NCBI RefSeq assembly: GCF_018449725.1
Contig: NZ_JAAVVC010000021.1
Location: 62,001 to 126,000, forward strand
Reading direction: 5' to 3'
Length of the DNA: 64,000 nt
From: Pseudomonas sp. dw_612
GTDB taxonomy: Bacteria; Pseudomonadota; Gammaproteobacteria; Pseudomonadales; Pseudomonadaceae
Part shown: positions 48,970-58,214 of the stretch, piece by piece
Numbering within the stretch: the stretch's first letter is position 1
How the letters are laid out: each line of letters begins with the position of its first letter
Translations under genes and position numbers: made by a program
Notes under the pieces: generated by a model
The model's input: only the letters and a program-made list of their open reading frames with translations
Databases searched by the model: none
Told to the model about the DNA's origin: nothing

Positions 48970-49755
48970 CTAAAACGCCAATTTGTAGCCGATCAACAGC
49001 AGCATCGTCGCCAGGCACGGGCGCAGCAGTTCGTCGGAGATGCGCCCGGTCAGGTGGCTGCCCAACCAGATCCCCGGTAGCGAACCGATCAGCAGGAAAC
49101 CCAGCACATGCCAATCCATGTTGCCCATGCTCGCGTGGCCCAGACCGGCGACCAGGGTCAGGGGCACGGCGTGGGCGATTTCCGTGCCGACCAGGCGACG
49201 GGTTGGCAGCAATGGATAAAGGATAAACAGCGCCACGGTGCCCAGGGCCCCGGCGCCGATGGAGGTCAGGGCGACCATGGTGCCGAGGATCAGGCCGGTG
49301 ATCACGGTCAGCACATTCAGGCGCGAACCGCTGGGGTTGTAGTTGCCGCCCGCGCGTTTGTGGGCGAAGTCGAGCAGGCGTTTCTTGAAGAAAATCGCCA
49401 TGGCCGTGGCAAACAATACGAAGCCAAGGGCCTGTTTGATGATGGCGTTCATCGCCTCTGGCGCGGTGTGCAGGCTACTGAGGAACCACAAGGTCATGGC
49501 CACCGCCGGCACGCTGCCGAGGGTCAGCCAACCGGTGATCGCCCAATCGATGTTCTTGTTCTTGCGATGCACCAGCACGCCGCTGGATTTGGTAATGGCC
49601 GCATACAGCAAGTCCGTACCCACCGCCGTGGCCGGGTTGACGCCGAACCACAACAGGATCGGCGTCATCAGCGAACCACCGCCGACACCGGTCATCCCCA
49701 CGATAAAACCCACCACCAGCCCAGCAACGACTAACCCGAAATTACCGAAATCCAT
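48970..49755 (-). CDS. TSUP family permease (TauE/SafE)
   Basis: A 261-aa membrane protein with about eight helices. GFIVGMTGVGGGSLMTPILL is the first TSUP repeat and GLILGTMVALTSIGAGALGT the second, the internal duplication of the family that exports sulfite, sulfoacetate or related anions. The ATG at 49755 is chosen because it starts the first helix. Substrate unknown. Confidence 0.9.
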   Translation of the reverse strand: MDFGNFGLVVAGLVVGFIVGMTGVGGGSLMTPILLWFGVNPATAVGTDLLYAAITKSSGVLVHRKNKNIDWAITGWLTLGSVPAVAMTLWFLSSLHTAPEAMNAIIKQALGFVLFATAMAIFFKKRLLDFAHKRAGGNYNPSGSRLNVLTVITGLILGTMVALTSIGAGALGTVALFILYPLLPTRRLVGTEIAHAVPLTLVAGLGHASMGNMDWHVLGFLLIGSLPGIWLGSHLTGRISDELLRPCLATMLLLIGYKLAF

Positions 49756-49879
49756 TAACACGCCCACAAAAAACGCATGAAAAAACTGGCCCGCAGCATA
49801 GCGATTTTTCTTATAACCACTTATATCGATACGGTCTATCGTTATGCCCAACATAAATCTGCTGACACAGCGAAATCGC

Positions 49880-49959
49880 TGTAAGAGCTGCCGAAGGCTG
49901 CGATCTTGTGATCTTTATCTTCAAAATCAAAAGATCGCAGCCTTCGGCAGCTCCTACAG
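49880..49959. repeat. Intergenic inverted repeat, GTAGGAGCTGCCGAAG family
   Basis: Arms GCTGCCGAAGGCTGCGATCT / GATCGCAGCCTTCGGCAGCT, third copy of the type. Confidence 0.92.
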
Positions 49960-49973
49960 GGGCAGATCCGGGG

Positions 49974-50711
49974 TTACTGCACGGGCAGAAAGTTGAGGAA
50001 CAACAGGCTCTGCGCGTAATTCAAACCAATCCGCCGATACCGCTCATCCAGCATCTGCGTCAGCAAATCCAGGCGCGCCACGATCTTGCCGAACTCCACG
50101 GCAAAACTCAGATTGCTGCCCTCCTCCGAGATTTCGTTGGAAAACAGTAATGGCTCGCCGTTCTTGTTTTGCCGCTGACTCAAGATCCACGTGGCTTTTT
50201 CGATGTTGCGCGCGGCGTTGCTGACGAACACCGGGTTGATCGCATCGGTCATGTAGAACTCCAGCCGATTGCCGTGGGCGGTGACCAGCATGCTGCCGAT
50301 GGCATAGATGAAGGCGCCGACCCGGTCGCCCAGAAACTCCGGGCTCATGGCATAGCTCAACGCCGCCAGGTCTTTCTTGCCGCCCAGGGTCGGCAGCGGT
50401 TGTTGCAATTCGATGGCCTCGTGCACTTGCTTTTCGGCGGTGCGGGCGTCGAGGAAGCCGGATTTCTTCAGCTCCTGGGGGTTGCGCAGGTAGAGCTTGC
50501 TCATCAGCAGGTACAGGCTTTCGAGGTTGTCATGCATCGACAATGTGGCCATGCGATCGACACTGGTCTGGAGAAATTCCTGGGGCTTGCCTTCGCGGAA
50601 CTGGCTGATGACGTCACTGCCCTGCTGCTGGCTGCAACCGCTGGCGAACAGCAGCGACAGGCACACAAGCAGGCGAATACGGGTTTGGAGGTGGGGTAAC
50701 ACTCGGGCCAT
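49974..50711 (-). CDS. Predicted lipoprotein (245 aa)
   Basis: Signal peptide with lipobox FASGC. The body is helical (MHDNLESLYLLMSKLYLRNP; FAVEFGKIVARLDLLTQMLD), without a recognised domain. The start at 50711 puts the basic n-region directly before the hydrophobic core. Divergent from the secreted epimerase gene. The function is unknown. Confidence 0.75.
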   Translation of the reverse strand: MARVLPHLQTRIRLLVCLSLLFASGCSQQQGSDVISQFREGKPQEFLQTSVDRMATLSMHDNLESLYLLMSKLYLRNPQELKKSGFLDARTAEKQVHEAIELQQPLPTLGGKKDLAALSYAMSPEFLGDRVGAFIYAIGSMLVTAHGNRLEFYMTDAINPVFVSNAARNIEKATWILSQRQNKNGEPLLFSNEISEEGSNLSFAVEFGKIVARLDLLTQMLDERYRRIGLNYAQSLLFLNFLPVQ

Positions 50712-50856
50712 GGGTTCTTGGGCTGACACATTCCTGCGCGGCGGGAGTCGCCGCAGCCTGGCCATGGATAGAGCCGGTTAATTCGAAAAAGTGCAGTGCG
50801 GGCAGCTCCGGACCGATCACCGGTTTTTTTCCGTCAGCATTTAGTCGGACTTTATT

Positions 50857-50885
50857 TTGGAATTCATCGATTAATCAGCTATAAA
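50857..50885 (+). promoter_or_regulatory. Promoter of the aldose epimerase gene
   Basis: TTGGAA (50857-50862), 17-bp spacer, TATAAA (50880-50885), in an A/T-rich stretch. The ribosome site AAGGAAG is close to the ATG at 50947. Confidence 0.65.
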
Positions 50886-50946
50886 TTTCCACTTAGTCAA
50901 TATTTAGTATGACTACTGATCAAAACAACAAAAAGGAAGATCAACC

Positions 50947-52092
50947 ATGCAATCCCGCTACCTGCTCTCCGGCCTCGGACTGTCCCTGATGATCGCCACC
51001 CTTCCCGCCCACGCCGCTGGTCTGTCCAGCGAACACAAAGCCTTTGGCAAAACCAATGACGGCACGCCCGTCGAGCAATACATCCTGCGCAACAGCCATG
51101 GCCTGCAAGCCACGGTCATTACCTACGGCGCCACGTTGCAGTCGCTGAAAGTGCCGGACAAAAACGGCAAGGTCGATGACATCGTGCTCGGTTTCGACGA
51201 CGTCCAGGGTTATCAGGCCGGCACCGCGTACTTCGGCGCGACCATCGGCCGCTTCGGCAATCGCCTGGCCGGGGGCGCGTTCAAACTGGATGGCAAAAGT
51301 TATCAAGTGCCAAAAAACGACGGCCCCAACTCGCTGCACGGCGGCACCCAGGGTTTCGACAAACACGTGTGGAAGGCTGAACCGAGCAAAGGCAAGGATT
51401 CGGTGGGCGTGACCCTGACCTATCTGTCGAAGGACGGTGAAATGGGTTTCCCCGGCAATATGAAAACCGAGGTCACCTACAGCCTCACCGAGAACAATGA
51501 ACTGCGCATCGAGTACAAGGCCAGCACCGATAAACCCACGGTGCTGAACCTGACCAACCACAGCTATTTCAACCTGGCCGGCGCCGGCAATGGCGATGTG
51601 CTGAAACAGCTCGCCACCCTGCACGCCAGCCATTACACGCCGATTGACGGCACGCTGATCCCCACCGGTGAACTGGCGCCGGTGACCGGTACGCCGATGG
51701 ACTTCACCCAACCCACCGCCATCGGTAAAAACATCAAGGCTGATCACCCGCAACTGAAATTCGCCGAGCCGAAACAGGGTGGCTTCGACTTCAACTGGGC
51801 GCTGGACGCCAAGGGTGACGTGAAAAAACTCGCCGCCGATGTCAGCGATCCCCAAACCGGCCGCCGCTTGCAGCTCTACACCACCGAACCGGGTGTGCAG
51901 TTCTACACCAGCAACTTCCTCGACGGCACGGTCAAGGGCAAGGCTGGCAAGGTTTACTCGCATTGGGGCGCGTTTACCCTGGAGACCCAGCATTACCCGG
52001 ACTCGCCGAACCAGCCGAACTTCCCGAGCGCGCGACTGGACCCGGGCAAGACGTACACCCAGCACACCGTGTTCAAGTTCTCCACCCAATAA
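50947..52092 (+). CDS. Secreted aldose 1-epimerase (GalM family)
   Basis: A 381-aa protein. Signal peptide to about residue 23 (AHA-AG), so this mutarotase is periplasmic. GalM features are NSLHGGTQGFDKHVWKAE, VLNLTNHSYFNLAG (catalytic His) and the late Glu in AFTLETQHYPDSPNQPNF. It interconverts alpha and beta anomers of sugars such as glucose and galactose. Monocistronic. Confidence 0.94.
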   Translation: MQSRYLLSGLGLSLMIATLPAHAAGLSSEHKAFGKTNDGTPVEQYILRNSHGLQATVITYGATLQSLKVPDKNGKVDDIVLGFDDVQGYQAGTAYFGATIGRFGNRLAGGAFKLDGKSYQVPKNDGPNSLHGGTQGFDKHVWKAEPSKGKDSVGVTLTYLSKDGEMGFPGNMKTEVTYSLTENNELRIEYKASTDKPTVLNLTNHSYFNLAGAGNGDVLKQLATLHASHYTPIDGTLIPTGELAPVTGTPMDFTQPTAIGKNIKADHPQLKFAEPKQGGFDFNWALDAKGDVKKLAADVSDPQTGRRLQLYTTEPGVQFYTSNFLDGTVKGKAGKVYSHWGAFTLETQHYPDSPNQPNFPSARLDPGKTYTQHTVFKFSTQ

Positions 52093-52108
52093 CTGGCTGA
52101 CACCATTC

Positions 52109-52728
52109 CAGTAGGAGCAAAGCTTGCTCGCGAAAGCGCCGTGTCAGTCAACATCACTGTTGAATGTCACACCGCATTCGCGAGCAAGCTTTGCTCCTAC
52201 AGGTGTTGTGGTGAGCCGGGCATCTGCGCATGACCACAATCCCTTGTGGGAGCGGGCTTGCTCGCGAAAGCGGTAAATCAGTCGCCATTTGTATCGGCTG
52301 ACACACTGCCTTCGCGAGCAGGTCCGCTCCCACAATAGTTTCGTATGCAACCGGGCATCTGTGCAGGACCACAATCTCCTGTGGGAGCGAGCCTGCTCGC
52401 GAAGACGCCGTGTCAGTCAACATCACTGTTGAATGTCACACCGCATTCGCGAGCAAGCTTTGCTCCTACAGGTGTTGTGGTGAGCCGGGCATCTGCGCAT
52501 GACCACAATCCCTTGTGGGAGCGGGCTTGCTCGCGAAAGCGGTAAATCAGTCGCCATTTGTATCGGCTGACACACTGCCTTCGCGAGCAGGTCCGCTCCC
52601 ACAATAGTTTCGTGTGCAACCGGGCATCTGTGCAGGACCACAATCTCCTGCTCGCGAAAGCGTCGTGTCAGTCGACACCGATGTTGAATGATCAACCGCA
52701 TTCGCGAGCAGGCTCGCTCCCACAGGGG
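52109..52728. repeat. REPIN cluster with 269-bp tandem duplication (copies 8-12)
   Basis: Five REPIN-like units: 52109-52203 (GTAGGAGCAAAGCTTGC variant), 52245-52335, 52379-52472, 52514-52604 and 52648-52727. The segment beginning GTGTCAGTCAACATCACTG at 52141 recurs at 52410, offset 269, with only scattered differences to about 52645. A stretch carrying two REPINs was therefore duplicated in tandem recently. No gene lies here. Confidence 0.9.
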
Positions 52729-52788
52729 AACCCAGCGGCTATTCTGCTGCCCACTGATGTATCGATCGCGTTTAAGAAAGGAGGTTTT

Positions 52789-53610
52789 ATGCGGACCCTT
52801 GAACTGGCTGGCGTTCAGGTACCGATCATCGGCCAGGGCACCTGGCGCATGGGCGAGGATCGCTCGGCGTACCGTAATGAAGTCACGGCCCTGCGTCAGG
52901 GCATTGAGATGGGCATGAGCCTGATCGACACCGCCGAAATGTATGCCGAGGGCGGGGCCGAAGAGGTGGTGGGTGAAGCCATCGCCGGTCTGCGGGATCA
53001 GGTCTTTCTGGTCAGCAAGGTCTACCCGCACAACGCCAGCCGCAAAGGCATCCCCCAGGCCTGCGAGCGCAGCCTGCGGCGCTTGAACACCGATTACATC
53101 GATTTATACCTGCTGCACTGGCGCGGCCAATATCCTCTGGCAGAAACCGTCGAAGCCTTCGAGCGCCTGCGTGAAGAGGGCAAGATCGGCCGTTGGGGCG
53201 TGTCCAATTTCGACGTCGATGACCTGCACGAATTGGCCTCGAAAAACTGTGCCACCAATCAGGTGCTGTATAACCTGGAAGAACGCGGCATCGAATTCGA
53301 CCTGCTGCCCTGGTGCCAGCAACAGCAAATGCCGGTCATGGCCTACTGTCCCATCGGTCAAGGTGGGCATATGCTGGTCAACTCGACGCTCAAGCAGGTG
53401 GCCGCCCGTCACGAGGCGACACCGGCCCAAGTAGCACTGGCATGGATACTGCGTCAGGACAGTGTCATCGCCATTCCCAAAGCGGTCCGACCCGAGCACG
53501 TGACGCTCAATGCGCAAGCGGCGCAGTTGAAGCTGGAAGCTACGGATCTGGAGGCGCTGGACCAAGCGTTTCGCGCGCCACAACGTAAGCAGCGGTTGGC
53601 CATGGTCTGA
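52789..53610 (+). CDS. Aldo/keto reductase
   Basis: A 273-aa NADPH-dependent reductase. The catalytic tetrad is visible: Asp and Tyr in LIDTAEMYAEG, Lys in FLVSKVYPHN, His in YLLHWRG. IAIPKAVRPEHVTLNA binds the cofactor. AAAGGAGG precedes the ATG. Substrate unknown; close to YeaE-type enzymes. Confidence 0.92.
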   Translation: MRTLELAGVQVPIIGQGTWRMGEDRSAYRNEVTALRQGIEMGMSLIDTAEMYAEGGAEEVVGEAIAGLRDQVFLVSKVYPHNASRKGIPQACERSLRRLNTDYIDLYLLHWRGQYPLAETVEAFERLREEGKIGRWGVSNFDVDDLHELASKNCATNQVLYNLEERGIEFDLLPWCQQQQMPVMAYCPIGQGGHMLVNSTLKQVAARHEATPAQVALAWILRQDSVIAIPKAVRPEHVTLNAQAAQLKLEATDLEALDQAFRAPQRKQRLAMV

Positions 53611-53638
53611 GCCAACCCGACCTGTAGAGGGCTTCGGA

Positions 53639-54109
53639 ATGAGAAGCACCGATCAGCTCGACTCGTTCAACCTGCCACGCTTTGTCCAGGCACAAGACCC
53701 GGTGTTCGACAGGGTCCAGGAGGAATTACGCGCCGGCCAGAAACGCCGGCACTGGATGTGGTTCATCTTTCCGCAGATTGTCGGGCTCGGCGGCAGCGAA
53801 ATGTCCCGCTACTTCGCCATCAGCTGCGCTGAAGAAGCGTCGGCTTACCTGAATCACCCGATATTGGGCCCACGTCTGCGCACCTGCACGCAATTAGTGT
53901 TGAACCTGAAAAAACGCTCGATCGCCGAGATTTTCGGCCACCCCGATGACCTCAAATTTCACTCCTCCATGACCCTGTTCGCCCAGGTCGCCCCCGATGG
54001 CAGCCTGTTCCATCAGGCGCTGGACCACTATTTCCACGGCATACAGGATGACTGGACGCTGTCGCTGCTGGACTTAAAACAAGCCCAACTGCCCACCAAT
54101 CAGCGTTGA
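53639..54109 (+). CDS. DUF1810 family protein
   Basis: A 156-aa protein with RHWMWFIFPQIVGLGGSEMS, FAISCAEEASAYLNHPILGP and KFHSSMTLFAQVAPDGSLFH, a clear DUF1810 frame (YfbM/calpastatin-like bacterial fold; role unknown). Converges on polB, overlapping its end by 36 bases. Confidence 0.92.
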   Translation: MRSTDQLDSFNLPRFVQAQDPVFDRVQEELRAGQKRRHWMWFIFPQIVGLGGSEMSRYFAISCAEEASAYLNHPILGPRLRTCTQLVLNLKKRSIAEIFGHPDDLKFHSSMTLFAQVAPDGSLFHQALDHYFHGIQDDWTLSLLDLKQAQLPTNQR

Positions 54110-56437
54110 AAAGTCGTCATCGACGAACGGCAGGATCGCATCGGCCACCGGTTGCAGTTGCCGGGTGACGTAGTGATCGTAATCGATCGGCGCACTGCGG
54201 ATTTCCAGCGGCTCGGGCCCGGCGACGGTGATCACGTAGCTGATCCAGCCACCGTTCTGGTATTGCCGAGGCCGGCCCTGCTGGTCGTTGTAGGCATCGG
54301 CCATCCGCGCCGCGCGCACATGGGGCGGCACGTTGCGCTCATAGTCGTCGAGGGTGCGGCGCAAGCGCTTGCGGTAGACCAGGCGATCATCGAACTCCCC
54401 GGCCAGGGTCTTGCGCACGTAATCGCGCACATAGTCCTGATACGGCTGGCGATGGAAAATCCGCGAGTACAACTCCTGCTGAAATTGACGGGCCAGCAGC
54501 GACCAGTCGGTGCGCACGGTTTCCAGGCCCTTATAGATCATTTCGTCGGTGCCATCGGCGCGGGTGACCAGCCCGGCGTAACGCTTCTTGCTGCCCTCCT
54601 CGGCCCCGCGAATGGTCGGCATCAGAAAGCGTTTGTAGTGGGTTTCGAACTGCAACTCCAGCGCACTTTCCAGACCGTATTGCTGCTGCACATGCTCGCG
54701 CCACCATTGATTGACGTGATCCACCAGAGCGCGGCCGATCTGCGCCGCTTCTTCCTGACCGTGGGCGCGCCGCAGCCAGACGAAGGTCGAGTCGGTGTCG
54801 CCATAAATCACCGCGTGACCCTGGGCTTCGATCAACTGCCGGGTGCGCAGCATGATTTCGTGGCCGCGCAGAGTGATCGACGACGCCAGCCGTGTATCGA
54901 AGAACCGGCAACCGCTGGAACCGAGCACGCCATAGAAGGCGTTCATGATGATTTTCAGGGCCTGGGACAGCGGCGCGTTGTGTTCGCGCTTGGCAGTTTC
55001 GCGGCCCTCGGCGACCCGGGCGACGATGGCCGGCAGGCAATGCCGGGTGCGGGAAAACCGCGCGCCGCGAAAGCCTGGCACCGACTCGCTGTCGTCAGGG
55101 TGCTTGAGGCCTTCGATCAGCCCTACCGGGTCGATCAGGAAGGTGCGGATGATCGACGGGTAAAGGCTCTTGTAGTCGAGCACCAGCACCGATTCGTACA
55201 GCCCCGGTTGCGAGTCCATCACGAATCCGCCAGGGCTGGCCTCGGGTGGTTTGCCACCGAGGTTTGGCGCGACGAAACCCTGGCGGTGCATCAACGGCAT
55301 ATACAAATGCGTGAACGCCGCCACCGAGCCGCCGCTGCGATCCGCCGGCAAACCGGTGACGCTGGCTCGTTCCAGCAGGAAAGTCAGCAACTCGGTCTTG
55401 GCGAAAATCCGCGTCACCAGTTCGCAGTCCTTGAGGTTGTAGGTGGCCAGGGCCGGTTTGTCCTCGGCGAACATACGGTTGATTTCGTCCATGCGCTGGT
55501 ACGGCGTGCTGATCGCCTTGCCCTCGCCGAGCAGGGTTTGCGCAACGTTTTCCAGGCTGAACGACGGGAAACTCCAGGTTGCCGAACGCAGGGATTCGAT
55601 GCCATCGATGATCAGGCGTCCGGCCGCCGCGGCGAAATAATGATTGCGGCTGCCATGTTCGCGCCACTGCATCTCTTCGCCGCCACGCCCCAGTTTCAGC
55701 GGCACCGCCAGGCGCCGGGCGTGTTCGTGGAGTACGCGCAAGTCGAACTGCACGACGTTCCAGCCGATGATCGCGTCGGGATCATGTTGGGCGAACCATT
55801 CGTTGAGTTTTTTCAGCAGCAGAGTCCGGCTGTCGCAGTATTCGAGCTGGAAGTCCACGGCGCTGGCGTCACCGTTGGGTGGGCCGAGCATGTACACCTG
55901 ACGCTCGCCGCAGCCTTCCAGCGCGATGGAATACAACTCGCCTTGCGCGGTGGTTTCGATATCGAGGGACACCAGCCGCAGGTTCGGCCGGTAACCGGGG
56001 GCGGGTTTCATTTGCGCATCGAGCAACAGGCCATCAGCGCCGGGCGTGCCGCCAAATTGCACGGGGGCGGTGATGAAGCGCTCCATCATGTAGCGTTCCG
56101 GCGGGCGCACATCAGCCTCGAACATCTCGACCCCGGCCTTGCGCAGCGCGGTTTCCAGGCGCATCAACTGACCGTGTTGCTGGCAATACAGGCCGAGCAC
56201 CGGACGATGTTCGAAGTCCAGCAGCGCCAGGGGCCGCAGCTCTACGTTCTTTTCCCCGCGCAATACACTTTCGGCCTGCTCGCGCTGCTCGGCCGGGATA
56301 AAGGCTACCGACGGTTGATGAGGCAGGCGGATGCGCCGGGGACCGGCGTCGGTCGCCAGCCAGAACTCGACTTCCGTGCCGGCCGGAGTATCGCGCCAAT
56401 GCCGGGTCAGGACGAAGCCCTGCTGTAAATCCACCAC
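54074..56437 (-). CDS. polB: DNA polymerase II
   Basis: A 787-aa family B polymerase with proofreading, typically SOS-induced and used for restart and translesion synthesis. Exonuclease motifs: LDIETT, GWNVVQFDL and YNLKDCEL. Polymerase motifs: A LDYKSLYPSI, B LKIIMNAFYGVLGS and C YGDTDSTF. The GTG at 56437 follows AGAGG by five bases and gives the family's usual length; a TTG at 56467 has no ribosome site. No LexA box was found by eye upstream. Confidence 0.95.
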   Translation of the reverse strand: MVDLQQGFVLTRHWRDTPAGTEVEFWLATDAGPRRIRLPHQPSVAFIPAEQREQAESVLRGEKNVELRPLALLDFEHRPVLGLYCQQHGQLMRLETALRKAGVEMFEADVRPPERYMMERFITAPVQFGGTPGADGLLLDAQMKPAPGYRPNLRLVSLDIETTAQGELYSIALEGCGERQVYMLGPPNGDASAVDFQLEYCDSRTLLLKKLNEWFAQHDPDAIIGWNVVQFDLRVLHEHARRLAVPLKLGRGGEEMQWREHGSRNHYFAAAAGRLIIDGIESLRSATWSFPSFSLENVAQTLLGEGKAISTPYQRMDEINRMFAEDKPALATYNLKDCELVTRIFAKTELLTFLLERASVTGLPADRSGGSVAAFTHLYMPLMHRQGFVAPNLGGKPPEASPGGFVMDSQPGLYESVLVLDYKSLYPSIIRTFLIDPVGLIEGLKHPDDSESVPGFRGARFSRTRHCLPAIVARVAEGRETAKREHNAPLSQALKIIMNAFYGVLGSSGCRFFDTRLASSITLRGHEIMLRTRQLIEAQGHAVIYGDTDSTFVWLRRAHGQEEAAQIGRALVDHVNQWWREHVQQQYGLESALELQFETHYKRFLMPTIRGAEEGSKKRYAGLVTRADGTDEMIYKGLETVRTDWSLLARQFQQELYSRIFHRQPYQDYVRDYVRKTLAGEFDDRLVYRKRLRRTLDDYERNVPPHVRAARMADAYNDQQGRPRQYQNGGWISYVITVAGPEPLEIRSAPIDYDHYVTRQLQPVADAILPFVDDDFSTLIGGQLGLF

Positions 56438-56525
56438 TGCAACCTCTAGATTTGATTCAAGGCGCAATTCTACGCGGGATCGCGGGGGATAGCGTGGGGC
56501 TTATGGCTGTGGGGTGACTTTAGAT

Positions 56526-57147
56526 CCACCCCTCACCCCAGCCCTCTCCCCAAAGGGGAGAGGGAGAAAGGGAGCAGATCTCTGTCGCTTTCAAAACCTG
56601 AGTTCAACTCGATTTTTCAGGTCGATGTAACTCGTGAAAACAAACTCCGTCGGCTCCCTCTCCCCAAAGGGGAGAGGGAGAAAGGGAGCAGATCTCTATC
56701 GCTTTCAAAACCTGAGTTCAACTCGATTTTTCAGGTTGATGTAACTCGTGAAAGCAAACTCCGTCGGCTCCCTCTCCCCAAAGGGGAGAGGGAGAAAGAG
56801 AGCAGATCTCTGTCGCTTTCAAAGCCTGAGTTCAACTCGATTTTTCAGGTTGATGTAACTCGTGAAAACAAACTCCGTCGGCTCCCTCTCCCCTCTGGGG
56901 AGAGGGGAAAAGGGAGCAGATATCTGTCGCTTCAAAACCTGAGTTCAACTCGATTTTTCAGGTCGATGTAACTCGTGAAAACAACTCCGTCGGCTCCCTC
57001 TCCCCAAAGGGGAGAGAGAGAAAGGGAGCAGATCTCTGTCGCTTTCAAAACCTGAGTTCAACTCGATTTTTCAGGTCGATGTAACTCGTGAAAACGACTC
57101 CGTCGGCCCCCTCTCCCCACTGGGGGGAGGGCTGGGGTGAGGGGTGG
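56526..57147. repeat. Five-unit ~114-bp tandem array bounded by inverted repeats
   Basis: Units start with CCCTCTCCCC at 56542, 56656, 56770, 56884, 56996 and (partial) 57109, so periods are 114, 114, 114, 112 and 113. Each has a CTCCCC-AAAG-GGGAG hairpin, GGGAGCAGATCTCTGTCGC, and TTTTTCAGG(T/C)(C/T)GATGTAAC. The outer limits CCACCCCTCACCCCAGCCCT (from 56526) and AGGGCTGGGGTGAGGGGTGG (to 57147) are inverted repeats. No gene occupies 56438-57166. Confidence 0.95.
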
Positions 57148-57166
57148 CTCTTGAAGTTAAAAAATC

Positions 57167-58000
57167 TCAGCGAATGCCTGAAGAAAACTTCCCGCGCATC
57201 ATCGCCATGTACTCCATCTCCGACGTTTCGCGCCGCGCCTTTACCAACGGCTCGATATCCTGGGTCGCGACGTAGCGCAAGCGGTCAGTCCCATCGCTCG
57301 CGGCATCGACGATGACCTGCGCCACGTCCTCGGAAGTCGCCAGACGCTCGCCACGCAAGCCCTCGAAAGCCTTCATCGCGCCACTGACAAAAGCGTCGTA
57401 ATCCCCCGGCGTCGTCAGCTGCGCGGCTTCCGTTGCCGAGCGCGAACCAAACCCGGTGCTGACCACCCCGCCCGGCTCGACGATTTTCACGGTGATGTTC
57501 TGCGACGCCAGTTCATAGGACAGCGACTCGGAAAACCCTTCCAGCGCAAATTTGCTGGCGTTGTAAGCCGAAATCATCGGCAAGCCAAACACCCCGGCGC
57601 CGGAACTGACATTGATAATGACCCCGGACTGACGCTGGCGAAAATGCGGCAGAATCGCCCGAGTCACGTCCATCACGCCGAAGACATTGACGTCGAACTG
57701 CTCGCGGATCTTCTCCCGGGAAGTACCTTCGAACACGCCGAACAGACCAAACCCGGCGTTGTTGACCAGCACATCGATCTTGCCGAAACGCTCGATCCCT
57801 GCGGCTATCGCGGTGTCGATACTGGTCGGGTCCTGGACGTCGAGGCGGGTGACCAGCACGTTGTCGAGGGTTGCCAACGCAGCGCCGGCGGCAGGGTTGC
57901 GCATCGTGGCGATGACGTTCCAGCCCTGGGCGGCGAACCGTAGCGCGGCGGATTGGCCGAAGCCGGTGGAGGCGCCGGTGATCAAAACAGTCTGGGTCAT
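57167..58000 (-). CDS. SDR family oxidoreductase
   Basis: A 277-aa short-chain dehydrogenase. TGASTGFGQSAALRFA, NNAGFGLFG, Ser in NVSSGAG and Y-x3-K in YNASKFALEG are present. It is divergent from a LysR gene that probably controls it, with a REPIN between. Start at 58000 after GGGAATTTC. Substrate unknown. Confidence 0.92.
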   Translation of the reverse strand: MTQTVLITGASTGFGQSAALRFAAQGWNVIATMRNPAAGAALATLDNVLVTRLDVQDPTSIDTAIAAGIERFGKIDVLVNNAGFGLFGVFEGTSREKIREQFDVNVFGVMDVTRAILPHFRQRQSGVIINVSSGAGVFGLPMISAYNASKFALEGFSESLSYELASQNITVKIVEPGGVVSTGFGSRSATEAAQLTTPGDYDAFVSGAMKAFEGLRGERLATSEDVAQVIVDAASDGTDRLRYVATQDIEPLVKARRETSEMEYMAMMRGKFSSGIR

Positions 58001-58032
58001 GTGAAATTCCCGATCAAAAATGAAGATCCCCT

Positions 58033-58123
58033 TGTGGGAGCGGGCTTGCTCGCGAATGCGGTGGGTCAGTCGCCATAGGTATTGACTGACCCACCGCATT
58101 CGCGAGCAAGCCCGCTCCCACAG
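58033..58123. repeat. REPIN copy 13 (in a divergent promoter region)
   Basis: Arms TGTGGGAGCGGGCTTGCTCG / CGAGCAAGCCCGCTCCCACA. It separates two divergent start sites, an unusual location since REPINs usually lie between gene ends. Confidence 0.92.
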
Positions 58124-58214
58124 GGTTCAGTGGTGAGTCAGGACGAAGGTAAGCGCCAGCCATCCTTCAAACAATCGGGCTAATATGGGATGAACTGATG
58201 CAGGAAACAGCACA

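Noticed and set aside
52109..52728. Insertion sequence remnant
   Set aside because: No transposase fragment; all segments are explained by REPIN arms plus a tandem duplication.
54152..56428. 758-codon plus-strand frame opposite polB
   Set aside because: Antisense shadow of a GC-rich gene. polB carries all exonuclease and polymerase motifs and the antisense product shows no domain.
56526..57147. CRISPR array
   Set aside because: Repeats are regular, but the whole 114-bp unit is conserved and there are no variable spacers, so it is a tandem repeat and not CRISPR.
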